From Saprospiraceae bacterium (GTDB lineage Bacteria; Bacteroidota; Bacteroidia; Chitinophagales; Saprospiraceae), in assembly GCA_016717105.1 (NCBI GenBank), contig JADKGF010000012.1:95572-159571 (forward strand): a stretch of DNA of 64,000 nucleotides. The letters are read 5' to 3'. Each line of letters starts with the position of its first letter. The stretch's first letter is position 1. The position numbers and the translations under genes were made by a program. The notes below the pieces were generated by a model that was not told the origin of the DNA, ran no database searches, and worked only from the letters and a program-made list of their open reading frames with translations. This document shows, one piece after another, positions 28,314 to 38,631 of the stretch.

Positions 28314-28835
28314 TTAATATTTGGTTCTAATGATGAATTGTGATACAATAATGACTATACATGAAACGATAAAACTAAAGATTGTATTGAGGAAAATTTC
28401 AAAAAAATAAACAAAAGAGAACGCTTCTATACTAAAATAGACAAAAATATGGATCAGTAAGCCTATACTAATGTACGACATAAACCATCCAAATCCCAAC
28501 TGTCTTACTGTAGGTACATCTGCGACACTATATCCATCAAATGGCTCAAGGAATGCAATTATTATATTTCTGATATACGCAGTAAATACTAAAGCAGCTG
28601 CATGAATCCCAACAGAATCATAGGCCATATCCAATGCCAAACCCATCACAAATGCCGCAATAAGCAAAACTGCTCGTGGCGTTTTGACTGGCATGAGCAA
28701 AATAGCAAGCGGGTAGATTATAAAGTGAATATAAGCAATGCCGCCAAGTGAAAAGGTCACTTGCTTAAAAATCATTATTTGCGCCAAATACAGAAAGATA
28801 AAGCGGATGATATTTGTAGGAATGGCATTATTCAT
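28314..28835 (-). CDS. mreD: Rod shape-determining membrane protein MreD
   Basis: A 173-residue inner-membrane protein with about five hydrophobic helices (for example FIIYPLAILLM and LIAAFVMGLALDMAYDSVG). Sequence likeness is weak, as is usual for MreD; the assignment rests on the helix pattern, length and position between mreC (8-base overlap) and mrdA. It would bridge MreC to the PBP2-RodA machinery. Confidence 0.85.
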   Translation of the reverse strand: MNNAIPTNIIRFIFLYLAQIMIFKQVTFSLGGIAYIHFIIYPLAILLMPVKTPRAVLLIAAFVMGLALDMAYDSVGIHAAALVFTAYIRNIIIAFLEPFDGYSVADVPTVRQLGFGWFMSYISIGLLIHIFVYFSIEAFSFVYFFEIFLNTIFSFIVSCIVIIVSQFIIRTKY

Positions 28836-29652
28836 TTTCTACCTCTTTTTCGAGTTGGGTTTGCTCTGCTGCAAATCTATTTTGAATAACATAGCAATAT
28901 TGAATATTGGACAAGTCATTAAACAATCTGACAACAATATTATAACTATTACTTCCTGGCACCGCATTATACATTTCTATTTTTCCTACCAAAATTCCTT
29001 TAGGAAACATGGTAGAATATCCACTGGTAATTACAGTATCTCCTATTGCAATCTTTTCGTGCTTGGGTATAGATTCTAGATTCATACGCAGCGGATCCAT
29101 ATTTTTCCATACTAAAGTACCATGTCCTAATCTGTTTTTTATGGCGCAAGATATCCTCGTTTGACTATGCAATAATGAGATAACAGATGCAAAATTATCA
29201 TTTACATTTCTTACTATACCTACGATGCCTTTGTGAGATGATACTACACCCATATCTTTGCGAATACCTTCTCTACTACCTTTATTGAGCGTAAAGTAAT
29301 TATTTCGTAAATGTGTTGTGTTATTGATTATGTAAGCGGGAATAAGGCTATATTGATTTAAAATAGAGTCTGGATTGGGTATTTTGTCGGATGCATAATC
29401 AATGGAGATCAAATTTTCGATCAGATTTGCATTTTCGATCATCAAGCTGTCATTCTGATTTTTTAATCTAGTAAACTGCAGGATTTGATTCTGTTGATCT
29501 GCAATTTTTGCAGTAAGCACATTCGACGAATTGATAAAAATATCTTTTTGTGCTTTATTGTAATTAATAATCAAGCTAAAGCAAATGATCTCTAAGACCA
29601 CAAACAATATATGTGCCCCGTACTTAGCTAATAACTGAATGACATTGTACAT
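28828..29652 (-). CDS. mreC: Rod shape-determining protein MreC
   Basis: A 274-residue bitopic protein: N-terminal transmembrane helix (ILFVVLEIICFSLII), a coiled-coil stretch (about 45-75, ADQQNQILQFTRLKNQNDS), then the periplasmic beta-barrel pair (YFTLNKGSREGIRKDMGVVS, GIVGIVRNV, AIGDTVITSGYSTMFPKGI). It connects cytoplasmic MreB to periplasmic PBP2. It begins 18 bases after mreB and overlaps mreD by 8. Confidence 0.92.
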   Translation of the reverse strand: MYNVIQLLAKYGAHILFVVLEIICFSLIINYNKAQKDIFINSSNVLTAKIADQQNQILQFTRLKNQNDSLMIENANLIENLISIDYASDKIPNPDSILNQYSLIPAYIINNTTHLRNNYFTLNKGSREGIRKDMGVVSSHKGIVGIVRNVNDNFASVISLLHSQTRISCAIKNRLGHGTLVWKNMDPLRMNLESIPKHEKIAIGDTVITSGYSTMFPKGILVGKIEMYNAVPGSNSYNIVVRLFNDLSNIQYCYVIQNRFAAEQTQLEKEVENE

Positions 29653-29670
29653 CCAATGTTCAGATTATGG

Positions 29671-30702
29671 TCATATACTCTTTCTATCCATCAGGAAAGA
29701 ATACTTATGTGAATTTTTCAGTGCAATACCTGTACCTCTCACTACGGCTCTCAACGGATCATCCGCTATATGTACATTCAACTTAGTCTTGGCAGCCATT
29801 CTCCTATCTAAGCCTCTCAAAAGTGCTCCGCCTCCTGTCAAATATATACCCGTCCTGTAGATATCTGATGATAACTCTGGTGGTGTATCTTCCAATGCTT
29901 TTAGTACTGCTTCCTCTATTTTGGCAATAGACTTATCCAAAGCTTCCGCAACTTCTACGTGGGTCGTGAAAACCTGCTTTGGTATACCAGTCAACATATC
30001 TCTACCATTGACAGCATATTTTGGTGGTGGCTCTGTGAGGTCAGCAATTGCAGCACCTACATTGATTTTAATCTGCTCTGCGGTACGCTCACCGATGAGA
30101 ATATTATGTTTGCGCTTCATGTAGTCTATGATATCATTGGTAAATTCATCACCAGCAATCCTTATGGATTGGTCGGTGACAATACCTGATAGTGCGATTA
30201 CAGCTATTTCTGTGGTACCGCCTCCTATGTCGATTACCATATTTCCAATAGGCTCTTCTACATCCAAACCTATACCTAAGGCTGCTGCCATTGGTTCGTG
30301 AATAAGGTAAGTCTCCTTAGAATCAACATGATCTGCTGAATCAAAAACGGCTCTTTTTTCAACTTCGGTGATACCAGACGGAATGCAAATTACCATTTTC
30401 AAATGGGTAAAAAACCTTCTTTTTTCGCCAATCATATTGATCAGTCCTTGTATCAAAGCCTCAGCAGCCTGGAAGTCTGCTATAACACCATCTTTGAGTG
30501 GTCGTATCGTTTTGATATTGTCGTGAGTTTTCTCATGCATTTGCATTGCCTTGTTACCCACGGCTATTACTTCACCCGTATTTCTGTTGATCGCCACAAT
30601 AGAAGGCTCGTCAACAACCACCTTCTCATTTTGAATGATCAGCGTATTGGCAGTGCCTAAATCTACAGCCAATTCCTGAGTGAAAAAATTAAAAAATCTC
30701 AT
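29671..30702 (-). CDS. mreB: Actin-like rod shape protein MreB
   Basis: Cytoplasmic filament-forming ATPase that organises lateral wall synthesis. The 343-residue protein carries the actin-fold signatures AVDLGTANTLI (phosphate 1), VIDIGGGTTEIAVIAL (phosphate 2) and IYLTGGGALLRGLDRR (adenosine), plus MVICIPSGITEVEKRA. Full length. First gene of the elongasome operon; a promoter element lies about 65 bases upstream. Confidence 0.95.
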   Translation of the reverse strand: MRFFNFFTQELAVDLGTANTLIIQNEKVVVDEPSIVAINRNTGEVIAVGNKAMQMHEKTHDNIKTIRPLKDGVIADFQAAEALIQGLINMIGEKRRFFTHLKMVICIPSGITEVEKRAVFDSADHVDSKETYLIHEPMAAALGIGLDVEEPIGNMVIDIGGGTTEIAVIALSGIVTDQSIRIAGDEFTNDIIDYMKRKHNILIGERTAEQIKINVGAAIADLTEPPPKYAVNGRDMLTGIPKQVFTTHVEVAEALDKSIAKIEEAVLKALEDTPPELSSDIYRTGIYLTGGGALLRGLDRRMAAKTKLNVHIADDPLRAVVRGTGIALKNSHKYSFLMDRKSI

Positions 30703-30764
30703 CTTTATTTACGGATTGAAAATGTGTTCGTAATGGCATAGGCAGGCAAAATGCCTGAGCGGTG

Positions 30765-30772
30765 CAAAAATA
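30765..30772 (-). promoter_or_regulatory. Promoter -7 element for mreBCD-mrdA
   Basis: TATTTTTG on the minus strand matches TAnnTTTG, 62 bases before mreB. A small hairpin (CAGGCA 30743-30748, TGCCTG 30752-30757) lies in the predicted leader. Confidence 0.4.
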
Positions 30773-30919
30773 AACATTTTATACACAAATAGTTGTATTT
30801 TTTGGTTGTTTCGCAAAAAATTTGCTTATTTATGCTTTGTAAACCTTAAATGTCAAAAAAACAAGTCTTGTATGAAAGAGTTAATTTGTGTTAAAAAGTC
30901 AATACTAAACATGAATAAC

Positions 30920-32194
30920 TCATACGGGATATACGACTATTTCAGTCATATTTTCGCGATTAAAATATTTTTGAGCCATGCCACAGATATCCGATGGCTT
31001 TGTTTCCAAGATATTACTGACAGTAGCATTAAAATCTGAAGGTCTTTTGCCTGACAAAATCATGCTTTTTGCAAAGGAAGAGACATTCATTGGTCCATCG
31101 AGCATATTCATAAAACTACCCATAAGATAGTTTTTCACCATATTGAGTTCATCTGATTGAACCAATTCCTGCTTCAAAACATCCATTTGTTGGTAAATCT
31201 CAGTAAGCAATAAAGGTACATATTTGTCTGCAGCTTCAGTACTTACATAGAAACATCCATCGTAGAGCATCTGATCTACACTGCTGAAAATATCATAGGT
31301 ATAACCCAAATCTTCCCGTATTTTGGACATCAGTCTGGAGCCAAAATATCCGCCAAAAATGGTATTGAGCACAAAAAAAGTATCGTTGTCAGGATGATTT
31401 TTATTAAATAACTTCATCCCGGTTTTTATTGCACTTTGATGTTCGTTTTGCGAGGCGATTTGTATCTTTTTTCCTTTGGTATAATCTTTTGCTGGAACAT
31501 AATCATGCGTTTTAGAAGGCTTGGTTTCTGATCCAAAATATGCTTCTAACTGCTTAAGCATAGTGTCCGTTATCTTACCACTTATGAATACAAACCTATT
31601 GTCGCTCCCATAATAATTTTCAAAATGTTCCTTTATAATTGACTGATTAATAGCATTATAATCAGACTCTGTACTGTTGTATCCGTATGCGTGACTCTTC
31701 CCGAATATTTCTTCTGTAATCAATCTATAGGTTATCACTTCATTTTTTGTCAGCTCCTCTTTTAGTTTCTGAATATTTAATTTTTTAAATTTTTCAATCT
31801 CGTCTTCCGCAAAAACAGGTCGTTCGTACATTTCGTGAAGTAGCGGGACCAAGTTATCAGCATGCCTTGTCAAAGTATGTAGTGTCGTGTACGAAAAATC
31901 CATATTGGAAGCCGTCTTGACCGATGCGCCCAAAAAATCAATTTCTTCGGCAAATTGTGCTGATGTTTTATTGCCACAGCCATCTTTCATAAGAGATGAT
32001 GTAGCCCGACTTGCAAGGTGATGATCTTCTACACTTCTGCCAGCTTTGTGGACGATTTCGATTTTTGTAATATCCTGACTGCCAAGATTGATCTCGCAAA
32101 CTTTCGTTCCGTTAGCCCATTCGTATTCCTGGATTTCGGGAATTATAAGTTTCGTTAAATTGTGCGAAATCGGCCCTGCCTTCCTGTTTAACAT
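30920..32194 (-). CDS. M16 family peptidase homologue, catalytically inactive subunit type
   Basis: A 424-residue M16-fold protein from the ATG at 32194 (MLNRKAGPISHNL); an upstream alternative start adds 32 residues of poor quality. The inverted zinc motif HxxEH expected near residue 65 is replaced (HHLASRATSSLMKDG lacks the Glu and second His). The C-terminal half keeps the Arg/Tyr substrate-binding pair in YFGSRLMSKIREDLGYTYD. That combination marks the non-catalytic partner of two-chain M16 proteases. No active partner gene is adjacent. No signal peptide is visible, so location is probably cytosolic. Confidence 0.85.
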   Translation of the reverse strand: MLNRKAGPISHNLTKLIIPEIQEYEWANGTKVCEINLGSQDITKIEIVHKAGRSVEDHHLASRATSSLMKDGCGNKTSAQFAEEIDFLGASVKTASNMDFSYTTLHTLTRHADNLVPLLHEMYERPVFAEDEIEKFKKLNIQKLKEELTKNEVITYRLITEEIFGKSHAYGYNSTESDYNAINQSIIKEHFENYYGSDNRFVFISGKITDTMLKQLEAYFGSETKPSKTHDYVPAKDYTKGKKIQIASQNEHQSAIKTGMKLFNKNHPDNDTFFVLNTIFGGYFGSRLMSKIREDLGYTYDIFSSVDQMLYDGCFYVSTEAADKYVPLLLTEIYQQMDVLKQELVQSDELNMVKNYLMGSFMNMLDGPMNVSSFAKSMILSGKRPSDFNATVSNILETKPSDICGMAQKYFNRENMTEIVVYPV

Positions 32195-32358
32195 AAGATT
32201 TTTTTGAATTTGCAAAAGTACAGGTAAAATGCGAAATAGCGTCATAATCCATAGACAATCATCTGGCAATACATTTGAATAAAGTCCCAATATCCTGATT
32301 ACTAATTTTTTAATTCAACCAAGATCCATTTGATGTTAGGAAGTTTCATAATTATCAT

Positions 32359-32366
32359 TATTTTTG
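32359..32366 (+). promoter_or_regulatory. Promoter -7 element for dnaN
   Basis: TATTTTTG matches TAnnTTTG, 58 bases before the dnaN start. A TTTG at 32329-32332 lies 26 bases upstream, longer than the preferred spacing. Confidence 0.35.
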
Positions 32367-32424
32367 TGTCATAATTTATAAAGTATTCGGCAGGATACAG
32401 CAACAGTTTAAAAATAGGTTCATA

Positions 32425-33536
32425 ATGAGATTTGAAGTTTCTTCCTCAGAGTTGTTAAAACAACTAAATATTGCATCGGGTGCCATCAATTCCAATCCCG
32501 TCCTACCTATCATGGAGGACTTCTTGTTTGATGTGCAAAATAATGTATTGACAATCACCTCAACAAATCTGGAGACGACCATCATCACTCAGCTGGCAGT
32601 TACCGCAGATGAAGATGGCATCATAGCAATACCTGCTAAGATTCTCCTCGAAACGATCAAGGCATTGCCAGAGCAGCCGATAACATTGAGTGTAGATGAA
32701 AACAATTCTGTTAAGATATTATCATCGTTTGGTGTGTATAAATTGTCAGGAGATTCTGCGGAAGATTTTCCTACACCACCTGAAGAAGATGATGTTGAAA
32801 CACTTTCTTTGAATTCTAAAAAAATCCAAAAGGGATAGTCAACACAATCTTCGCTACAAGTAGTGATGAATTAAGATTGGCTATGACAGGTATATTGATC
32901 CAAATCGATTTTACAAAATTGCATTTTGTAGCCACAGACGCCCATAAATTGGTAAAATATACAGTAGGAAATCTTAGCACTGATATCGCAAGATCTTTAA
33001 TAGTACCTAAAAAAGGTCTAAATCTGGTCAAAAATGCCCTTTCTGAAGAATGTGATGTGGTGATCAGCTTTAATAAAGCGAATATTTTCTTTTCATTCGG
33101 AAGGACTAAAATAGTGTGCAGACTGATCGATGCCAAATATCCTGAATACAACGCTGTGATTCCTGTAGAGAATCCATTTGAAGCCATTATAAACCGAAAG
33201 GATTTCCTTAATTCGCTTAGGAGAATTGCAATTTATGCCAATAAATCAACCAATCAGGTAATTCTTAACCTTACGGAACGTAGTATGACGATTTCAGCAC
33301 AAGACTTGGATTTTTCCAATGAAGCAACTGAGCAACTCAACTGTTCATTCTCAGGTGATGCTATGACTATTGGTTTTAATGCAAAATTTCTGGGAGAAAT
33401 GCTTTCTGTCTTAGAAAATGATGATATTCGTCTTCAACTTTCGACACCAAGTAGAGCTGGTCTTATCGTACCTACAGAAGAAGATCCAGGCGAGGCACTT
33501 TTGATGTTGGTCATGCCAGTCATGATGGGCAATTAA
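32425..33536 (+). CDS. dnaN: DNA polymerase III sliding clamp (beta subunit), one frameshift
   Basis: Ring-shaped processivity factor for chromosomal replication. The first frame covers domain I (MRFEVSSSELLKQLNIASG, NPVLPIMEDFLF) and ends at 32838. The second frame begins with VNTIFATSSDELRLAMTGIL and runs through domains II and III to the normal clamp C-terminus (ALLMLVMPVMMGN). One base missing around the A/G run 32827-32833 (LNSKKIQKG to KGIVNT) reconnects them into a clamp of about 371 residues. Because the gene is essential and single-copy in bacteria, the break is almost certainly a sequence error. nadD follows 8 bases downstream. Confidence 0.93.
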
Positions 33537-33544
33537 ATATTTGC

Positions 33545-34120
33545 ATGAAAACGGGCCTGTTTTTCGGATCCTTCAATCCTGTACATATCGGGCACATGAT
33601 TATTGCCAATCACATGATCCAATACACGGATCTCAAGGAAGTATGGATGGTAGTGAGTCCGCACAATCCATTGAAATCAAAAGCATCCTTAGCCAAAGAT
33701 AGCGATCGCTTGCACCTTGTACAACTTGCTATTGACGATAATCCGCATATTAAGGCATCCAATATTGAGTTTTCGCTTCCCGTACCTTCATATACTATCG
33801 ATACCTTGATCCATCTTCAAGAAAAATATCCGAAAAGAGAATTTTGTCTGATCATGGGTGGCGATAATGTAGAAAGCTTACCCAAGTGGAAAAACTATGA
33901 ATTGTTATTGCAAAATTATGATATCTATGTCTATGAGCGTCCTGGATACAATACAACACTTGCCGAGGATAATCCCAGAATAAAAATTGTCAAAGATGTG
34001 CCTATGATGGATATATCAGCGACATTTATCAGAAATGCAATTCGGGACAAAAAGTCTATTCAATACCTTGTACCAGAGAAGGTATTTGACTATCTCGATG
34101 GATCACAAATGTACAAATGA
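33545..34120 (+). CDS. nadD: Nicotinate-nucleotide adenylyltransferase
   Basis: Transfers AMP from ATP to nicotinate mononucleotide in NAD synthesis; cytosolic. The 191-residue nucleotidyltransferase has the N-terminal GSFNPVHIGHMIIA (HxGH ATP site), CLIMGGDNVESLPKWKNYE (nucleotide-binding loop) and ISATFIRNAIRDKK, matching the ISSTxxR motif. Likely co-transcribed with dnaN. Confidence 0.94.
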   Translation: MKTGLFFGSFNPVHIGHMIIANHMIQYTDLKEVWMVVSPHNPLKSKASLAKDSDRLHLVQLAIDDNPHIKASNIEFSLPVPSYTIDTLIHLQEKYPKREFCLIMGGDNVESLPKWKNYELLLQNYDIYVYERPGYNTTLAEDNPRIKIVKDVPMMDISATFIRNAIRDKKSIQYLVPEKVFDYLDGSQMYK

Positions 34121-34198
34121 TATTTTTTCTACGAAAAGTTGCATGTTGCGTACAATATTTCCCTTCTTTTCTCCTTTTAATACATAAATCTAAGACTG

Positions 34199-36141
34199 AT
34201 GATGATAAAGAAATATTTGTATTTTGTAATTTGTGTTTTTTCAACCTTGACTATCAGCAGCCAAAGCAATATACCGCTGGGTTATTGGAAATCCCATCTG
34301 TCCTATAAAACTGGAATAAAAGTTGCGAAAACCAAAGATAAAGTTGTCTATGCCTCGTCGAGAGGACTTATTTCTATAGACCAAGAAGATCTTTCAGTCA
34401 AATTTCTCTCAAAAGAAGATGGCCTATCAGATGTAATCGTCTCTAACCTGTATTATGATGACAAATCCGACAAGATGATCATTGTATATTCGGACAATAA
34501 TATAGACATTCTGAATGGTGGTCATGTAACAAATATCCCATTTATTCAGACCAATACATCTGTTCTAGGTAGTAAAACGATCAATGATATCTTCATCAAA
34601 GATCATATTGCTTACATGGCTACTGATTTTGGCGTTTTAGGATTTGATCTAGATGCTTTGGAATTCACCTTTACGACATTCACCACCGAAAAAATACAGT
34701 GTATATCTGTAATTAATAACAAAGTATATGTCGGAACCGAACAAGGAATCTACAACATAGCAATTAAAGGATCCAATGTATCAGACTTTTATAGCTGGAA
34801 GCCTTTAGACAATGTTCCGAAAGATGTTTCCGAAATGGCCGTTTTTGCTGATAAAGCATATTTTTTAGCTGGAAACAAAGTGTATTCTTTAGATTCGTCA
34901 GATAATATAAGTGTAGCATATCAGCTCCAGAATGCAGAAGAAGGAATTAAATTCATATCTGAAGATGGCTCGACATTGATGATAGGTGTGGTTAAAGGCG
35001 ATGCTGGAAGAATGGTATTTTTAGATAATAACGGACAAATGACCGAAAAAGGATATGGCTGTGTCCAAAGATTACAGGACGCGGTTGAAGATAAAAAAGG
35101 TAGAGTCTGGTATGCTGACGAATGGGATCCTATCATATATACGGAAAGTAAAACAGGAGATTGTAGATATTTAAGATTTTCAGTTCCTTTTGATAATGAT
35201 GCCAGTGGTATAAGATTCAAAAAAGATAAGGCGTATTTTGGTTCTAATGGTGTAAATGAGGATTTCGATTACAAATATAGTCGCAATGGCTATTATGTGC
35301 TTCAAGATAATGAATGGACCAATTTCAGCCCTGATAACTTCAAGCCACTTCATGATTACGAATTTCTTCATTTAAAAACTTTAGCTCCACATCCGAAATC
35401 TGACGAAATATATTTGGGAAGCTATTTTAACGGCATTTTGTACCATAACGAACTAACCAATGAAGTCAAACACTGGAATAAAAACAATAGCATCTTACAA
35501 GCAGTAACAGGTGATTCAACCAGAACGCGTATTGCAGGATTGACCTTTGATAAAAATGAAAATCTGTGGATTTCCAATTACGGAGCACCAAAACCTTTGG
35601 CTGTCAAAACAAAAGATAATACTTGGCACAACTTCAGTGTACCTGGCAGTACCAATCTGAATGAAATAGTCATAGATCAAAGTGGAAATAAGTGGATTGC
35701 TGTTTTTGGTGTGGGTAACGGTGTTGTAGTCTATAATGAAGGAAGCAAAATTGCGGATCCTACCGATGATAAAGTCAGAAGTATAACTAGGACAAATAGT
35801 GAAATCGTCGGAAACAAAGTCAATTGCGTGATGGTGGATCTCGTACAAGTGGAGGCAATAGTCATAGTTCGTCAGTAGTTGCTTTCCCAAATCCGGTAAG
35901 ACCTGATTACACAGGACCTATTGCTATCAAAGGCCTTGTGCGAGATGCAAATGTCAAAATCACAGATATTAATGGTAAATTGGTATATGAAACAAAAGCC
36001 TTGGGTGGACAAGCAATCTGGGATGGTATGGATTATAATGGATCACGTGCTGCTACGGGTGTGTATCTAGTCTTTAGTGCCAATGAAAATACATCACTTC
36101 CTTCGGATGCGTTGGTAACAAAAATCCTTATAGTCCGCTAA
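34199..36141 (+). CDS. porZ: PorZ-like T9SS beta-propeller protein, internally deleted and frame-shifted
   Basis: Part of the T9SS attachment machinery at the cell surface in characterised species. The first 559 residues have a signal peptide, the PorZ N-terminus (IPLGYWKSHLSY, VVYASSRGLISIDQEDLSV, LSKEDGLSDVIVSNLYYDD) and many two-component-regulator-type propeller repeats (NLWISNYGAPKPLAVKTKD, NKWIAVFGVGNGVVVYNEG). A different frame then carries the terminal domain SSVVAFPNPVRPDYTGPI, DINGKLVYETKALGGQAIWD and TGVYLVFSANEN. The reading passes from GNKVNCVMVDL directly to that domain, so roughly 100 or more residues of propeller expected in PorZ appear to be missing at 35826-35870. Convergent with bshA (14-base overlap). 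Confidence 0.75.
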
Positions 36142-37270
36142 GTTTTACAGATGCGATGATCTCATTGTAGTAGTTTTCGTATTGCGGAAGAATGGCTTTT
36201 ATATCAAATTTTTGTGCTTGAAGATAAGCACTATGTCTAAAAGTATTCAACAAATCTTCGTCCTGTAGTAAGTCTAGGCATCGTGTTGCCATACCTTCTA
36301 CATCGCCTACATCACACATATAACCTGTGACACCATCGATATTTACCTCAGGCAAGCCACCTGCATTGGATGATATTACCGGCACTTCGCATGCCATGGC
36401 TTCCAGCGCTGCAAGTCCAAAACTTTCATTTTCGGATGGAAGAATAAACAAATCAGATATAGCAAGCAATTCTTCTACCGCTTCTTGTTTGCCCAAAAAT
36501 CTGATCTCATCACAGAGATGTAGGTTTCTACACAAATCTTCCATAGCTTTTCGTTCAGGTCCATCACCGATAAGCAACAGTTTGCACTTTACCTGTTTGC
36601 TCACGATGGCGAAGATACCGATCACGTCTTCTACCCTTTTGACCTTACGGAAATTAGATATGTGTACCAATATTTTTTCTCCATCTGGTGCAATGGCCTT
36701 ACGGAAATGATCTTTATTTGTCTTCCTGAATCTGCTAAAGTCTATAAAATTAAAAATAACCTTGATGTCTTTTGTAATGTTAAAATTTTCAAGCGTCTCC
36801 TTCTTCAATTGTTCTGATACCGAGGTGACACCATCTGATTCATTGATGGTAAATTCTACCACAGGTGCAAATGAATTATCTGCTCCGACCAATGTAATAT
36901 CCGTACCATGAAGCGTCGTCACGATTGGAATGAGAATACCCTTGGATCTCAGGATTTGTTTGGTCATATATGCTACCGCTGCATGTGGTATTGCGTAATG
37001 TACATGGAGTATATCCAATTTTTCAAATCTTACGACATCTACCAGTTTTGAAGCCAAGGATGTTTCATAAGGTGCGAATTCAAACAACGGATATTCCATC
37101 GAGGTGACCTCATGAAAATAGACATTGGCATGAAATGTAGTCAACCTTACAGGTCTCTTGTAGGTAATGAAATGCACATTGTGACCTTTGTCCGCCAATC
37201 CCAAGCCAAGTTCTGTAGCGACTACACCACTTCCACCAAAGGTTGGGTAACAAACTATCCCTATCTTCAT
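36128..37270 (-). CDS. bshA: N-acetyl-alpha-D-glucosaminyl L-malate synthase (bacillithiol synthesis)
   Basis: GT4-type glycosyltransferase that joins UDP-GlcNAc to L-malate in the first step of bacillithiol synthesis; cytosolic. The 380-residue protein starts MKIGIVCYPTFGGSGVVATE, a BshA hallmark, with YPLFEFAPYETSLASKL and VTTLHGTDITLVGADNSF. The C-terminal GT4 signature is FILPSENESFGLAALEAMAC. Length matches the family. bshB and bshC are not in the window. Confidence 0.93.
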   Translation of the reverse strand: MKIGIVCYPTFGGSGVVATELGLGLADKGHNVHFITYKRPVRLTTFHANVYFHEVTSMEYPLFEFAPYETSLASKLVDVVRFEKLDILHVHYAIPHAAVAYMTKQILRSKGILIPIVTTLHGTDITLVGADNSFAPVVEFTINESDGVTSVSEQLKKETLENFNITKDIKVIFNFIDFSRFRKTNKDHFRKAIAPDGEKILVHISNFRKVKRVEDVIGIFAIVSKQVKCKLLLIGDGPERKAMEDLCRNLHLCDEIRFLGKQEAVEELLAISDLFILPSENESFGLAALEAMACEVPVISSNAGGLPEVNIDGVTGYMCDVGDVEGMATRCLDLLQDEDLLNTFRHSAYLQAQKFDIKAILPQYENYYNEIIASVKLSGL

Positions 37271-37339
37271 TCGTCTGATTTATATTGCAATAATTAGAAC
37301 ATAACAAAATAATTGAAAAATCGTTTGTTATCCAACTTC

Positions 37340-37620
<281 letters not shown>

Positions 37621-37645
37621 ATTAAATCTCAAATACCTTTATCAG

Positions 37646-38557
37646 ATGGATTGGAATAGTAGCATCAGATTCAGGGCCTACTTATTATTAGAAAAGTCAC
37701 TTTCTGGCCATTCTATTGAAGCATATATCAGAGATGTAGGCAAGTTGTTGGAATTTGTCATCATAAAAAAGATAGATCTTACTCCTGACCAACTTACTGG
37801 TGATCACCTTACAGACTTTATTTATTTTATCAATGATCTCGGTCTCGAACCCAAGAGTAAGGCAAGAATCATCTCGAGCATCAGGGCATTCTACAAATAC
37901 CTGATCATGGAAGATATTATTAGCACAGATCCATCGGCACTACTGGAAAGCCCCAAACTCCAACGTACATTGCCTGATGTTCTGAGCTATGAAGAGATAG
38001 AATTGATCCTATCATCGATAGACATGTCGGAGCCACACAGCCATCGCAATAGAGCCATGCTGGAAACATTATATGCTTGTGGCCTTAGGGTAAGCGAATT
38101 GGTTACGTTGCAACTCAGCAATTATTTTCCTGAAGAAGGATTCGTAAAAGTCCTAGGCAAAAACAATAAAGAAAGACTTGTACCCATCGGTGAATCAGCT
38201 ATCAAGTATATCAATTTGTACATTAAGACAGAACGAAGTCTTTTGCCTGTGATACACAAAGATGCTACAGATATTGTTTTTCTAAACAGACGTGGCAAAG
38301 GACTTACCCGTGTGATGATCTTCCTTTTGATAAAAAATTTTGTGGCAAAGGCTGGCATACAAAAAAGCATCAGTCCGCACACATTCCGACATTCATTTGC
38401 AACACATCTGGTAGAAGGCGGCGCTGACTTACGTGCTGTACAGGAAATGCTAGGTCATGAATCCATTCTCACGACCGAAATATACACCCACGTAGATCGA
38501 CATTACCTACGTGATACTATGGTTCGATTCCATCCATTGAGCAATAGGGAGAATTAA
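37646..38557 (+). CDS. xerD: Tyrosine recombinase, XerD-like
   Basis: Site-specific recombinase expected to resolve chromosome dimers at dif with XerC. Start ATG at 37646 (MDWNSSIRFRAYLLLEKSLS); any longer reading would include the homopolymer tract. The 303-residue protein has the SAM-like N-terminal DNA-binding domain (about 5-90) and the catalytic domain with Arg in ACGLRVSELVTL, Lys in VLGKNNKERLVP, HTFRHSFATHL (His/Arg), the LGHES His and the nucleophile Tyr in TTEIYTHVD. Length and sequence suit the chromosomal XerC/D group rather than an integrase of a mobile element; XerC cannot be excluded. Confidence 0.88.
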   Translation: MDWNSSIRFRAYLLLEKSLSGHSIEAYIRDVGKLLEFVIIKKIDLTPDQLTGDHLTDFIYFINDLGLEPKSKARIISSIRAFYKYLIMEDIISTDPSALLESPKLQRTLPDVLSYEEIELILSSIDMSEPHSHRNRAMLETLYACGLRVSELVTLQLSNYFPEEGFVKVLGKNNKERLVPIGESAIKYINLYIKTERSLLPVIHKDATDIVFLNRRGKGLTRVMIFLLIKNFVAKAGIQKSISPHTFRHSFATHLVEGGADLRAVQEMLGHESILTTEIYTHVDRHYLRDTMVRFHPLSNREN

Positions 38558-38631
38558 GCAATAATACTATAGTTTTATGAATTGCCCGAATTATTATTTA
38601 AAAATATTTTAGATCACTCAAAAATTTCAAT

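Noticed and set aside
32425..33536. Programmed ribosomal frameshifting in dnaN
   Set aside because: No slippery heptamer with a downstream pseudoknot is evident, clamps are not known to use it, and many other genes show the same kind of break.
35824..36141. Independent small secreted protein with a T9SS-like domain
   Set aside because: The segment has no signal peptide and matches the terminal domain of the preceding PorZ-like protein.
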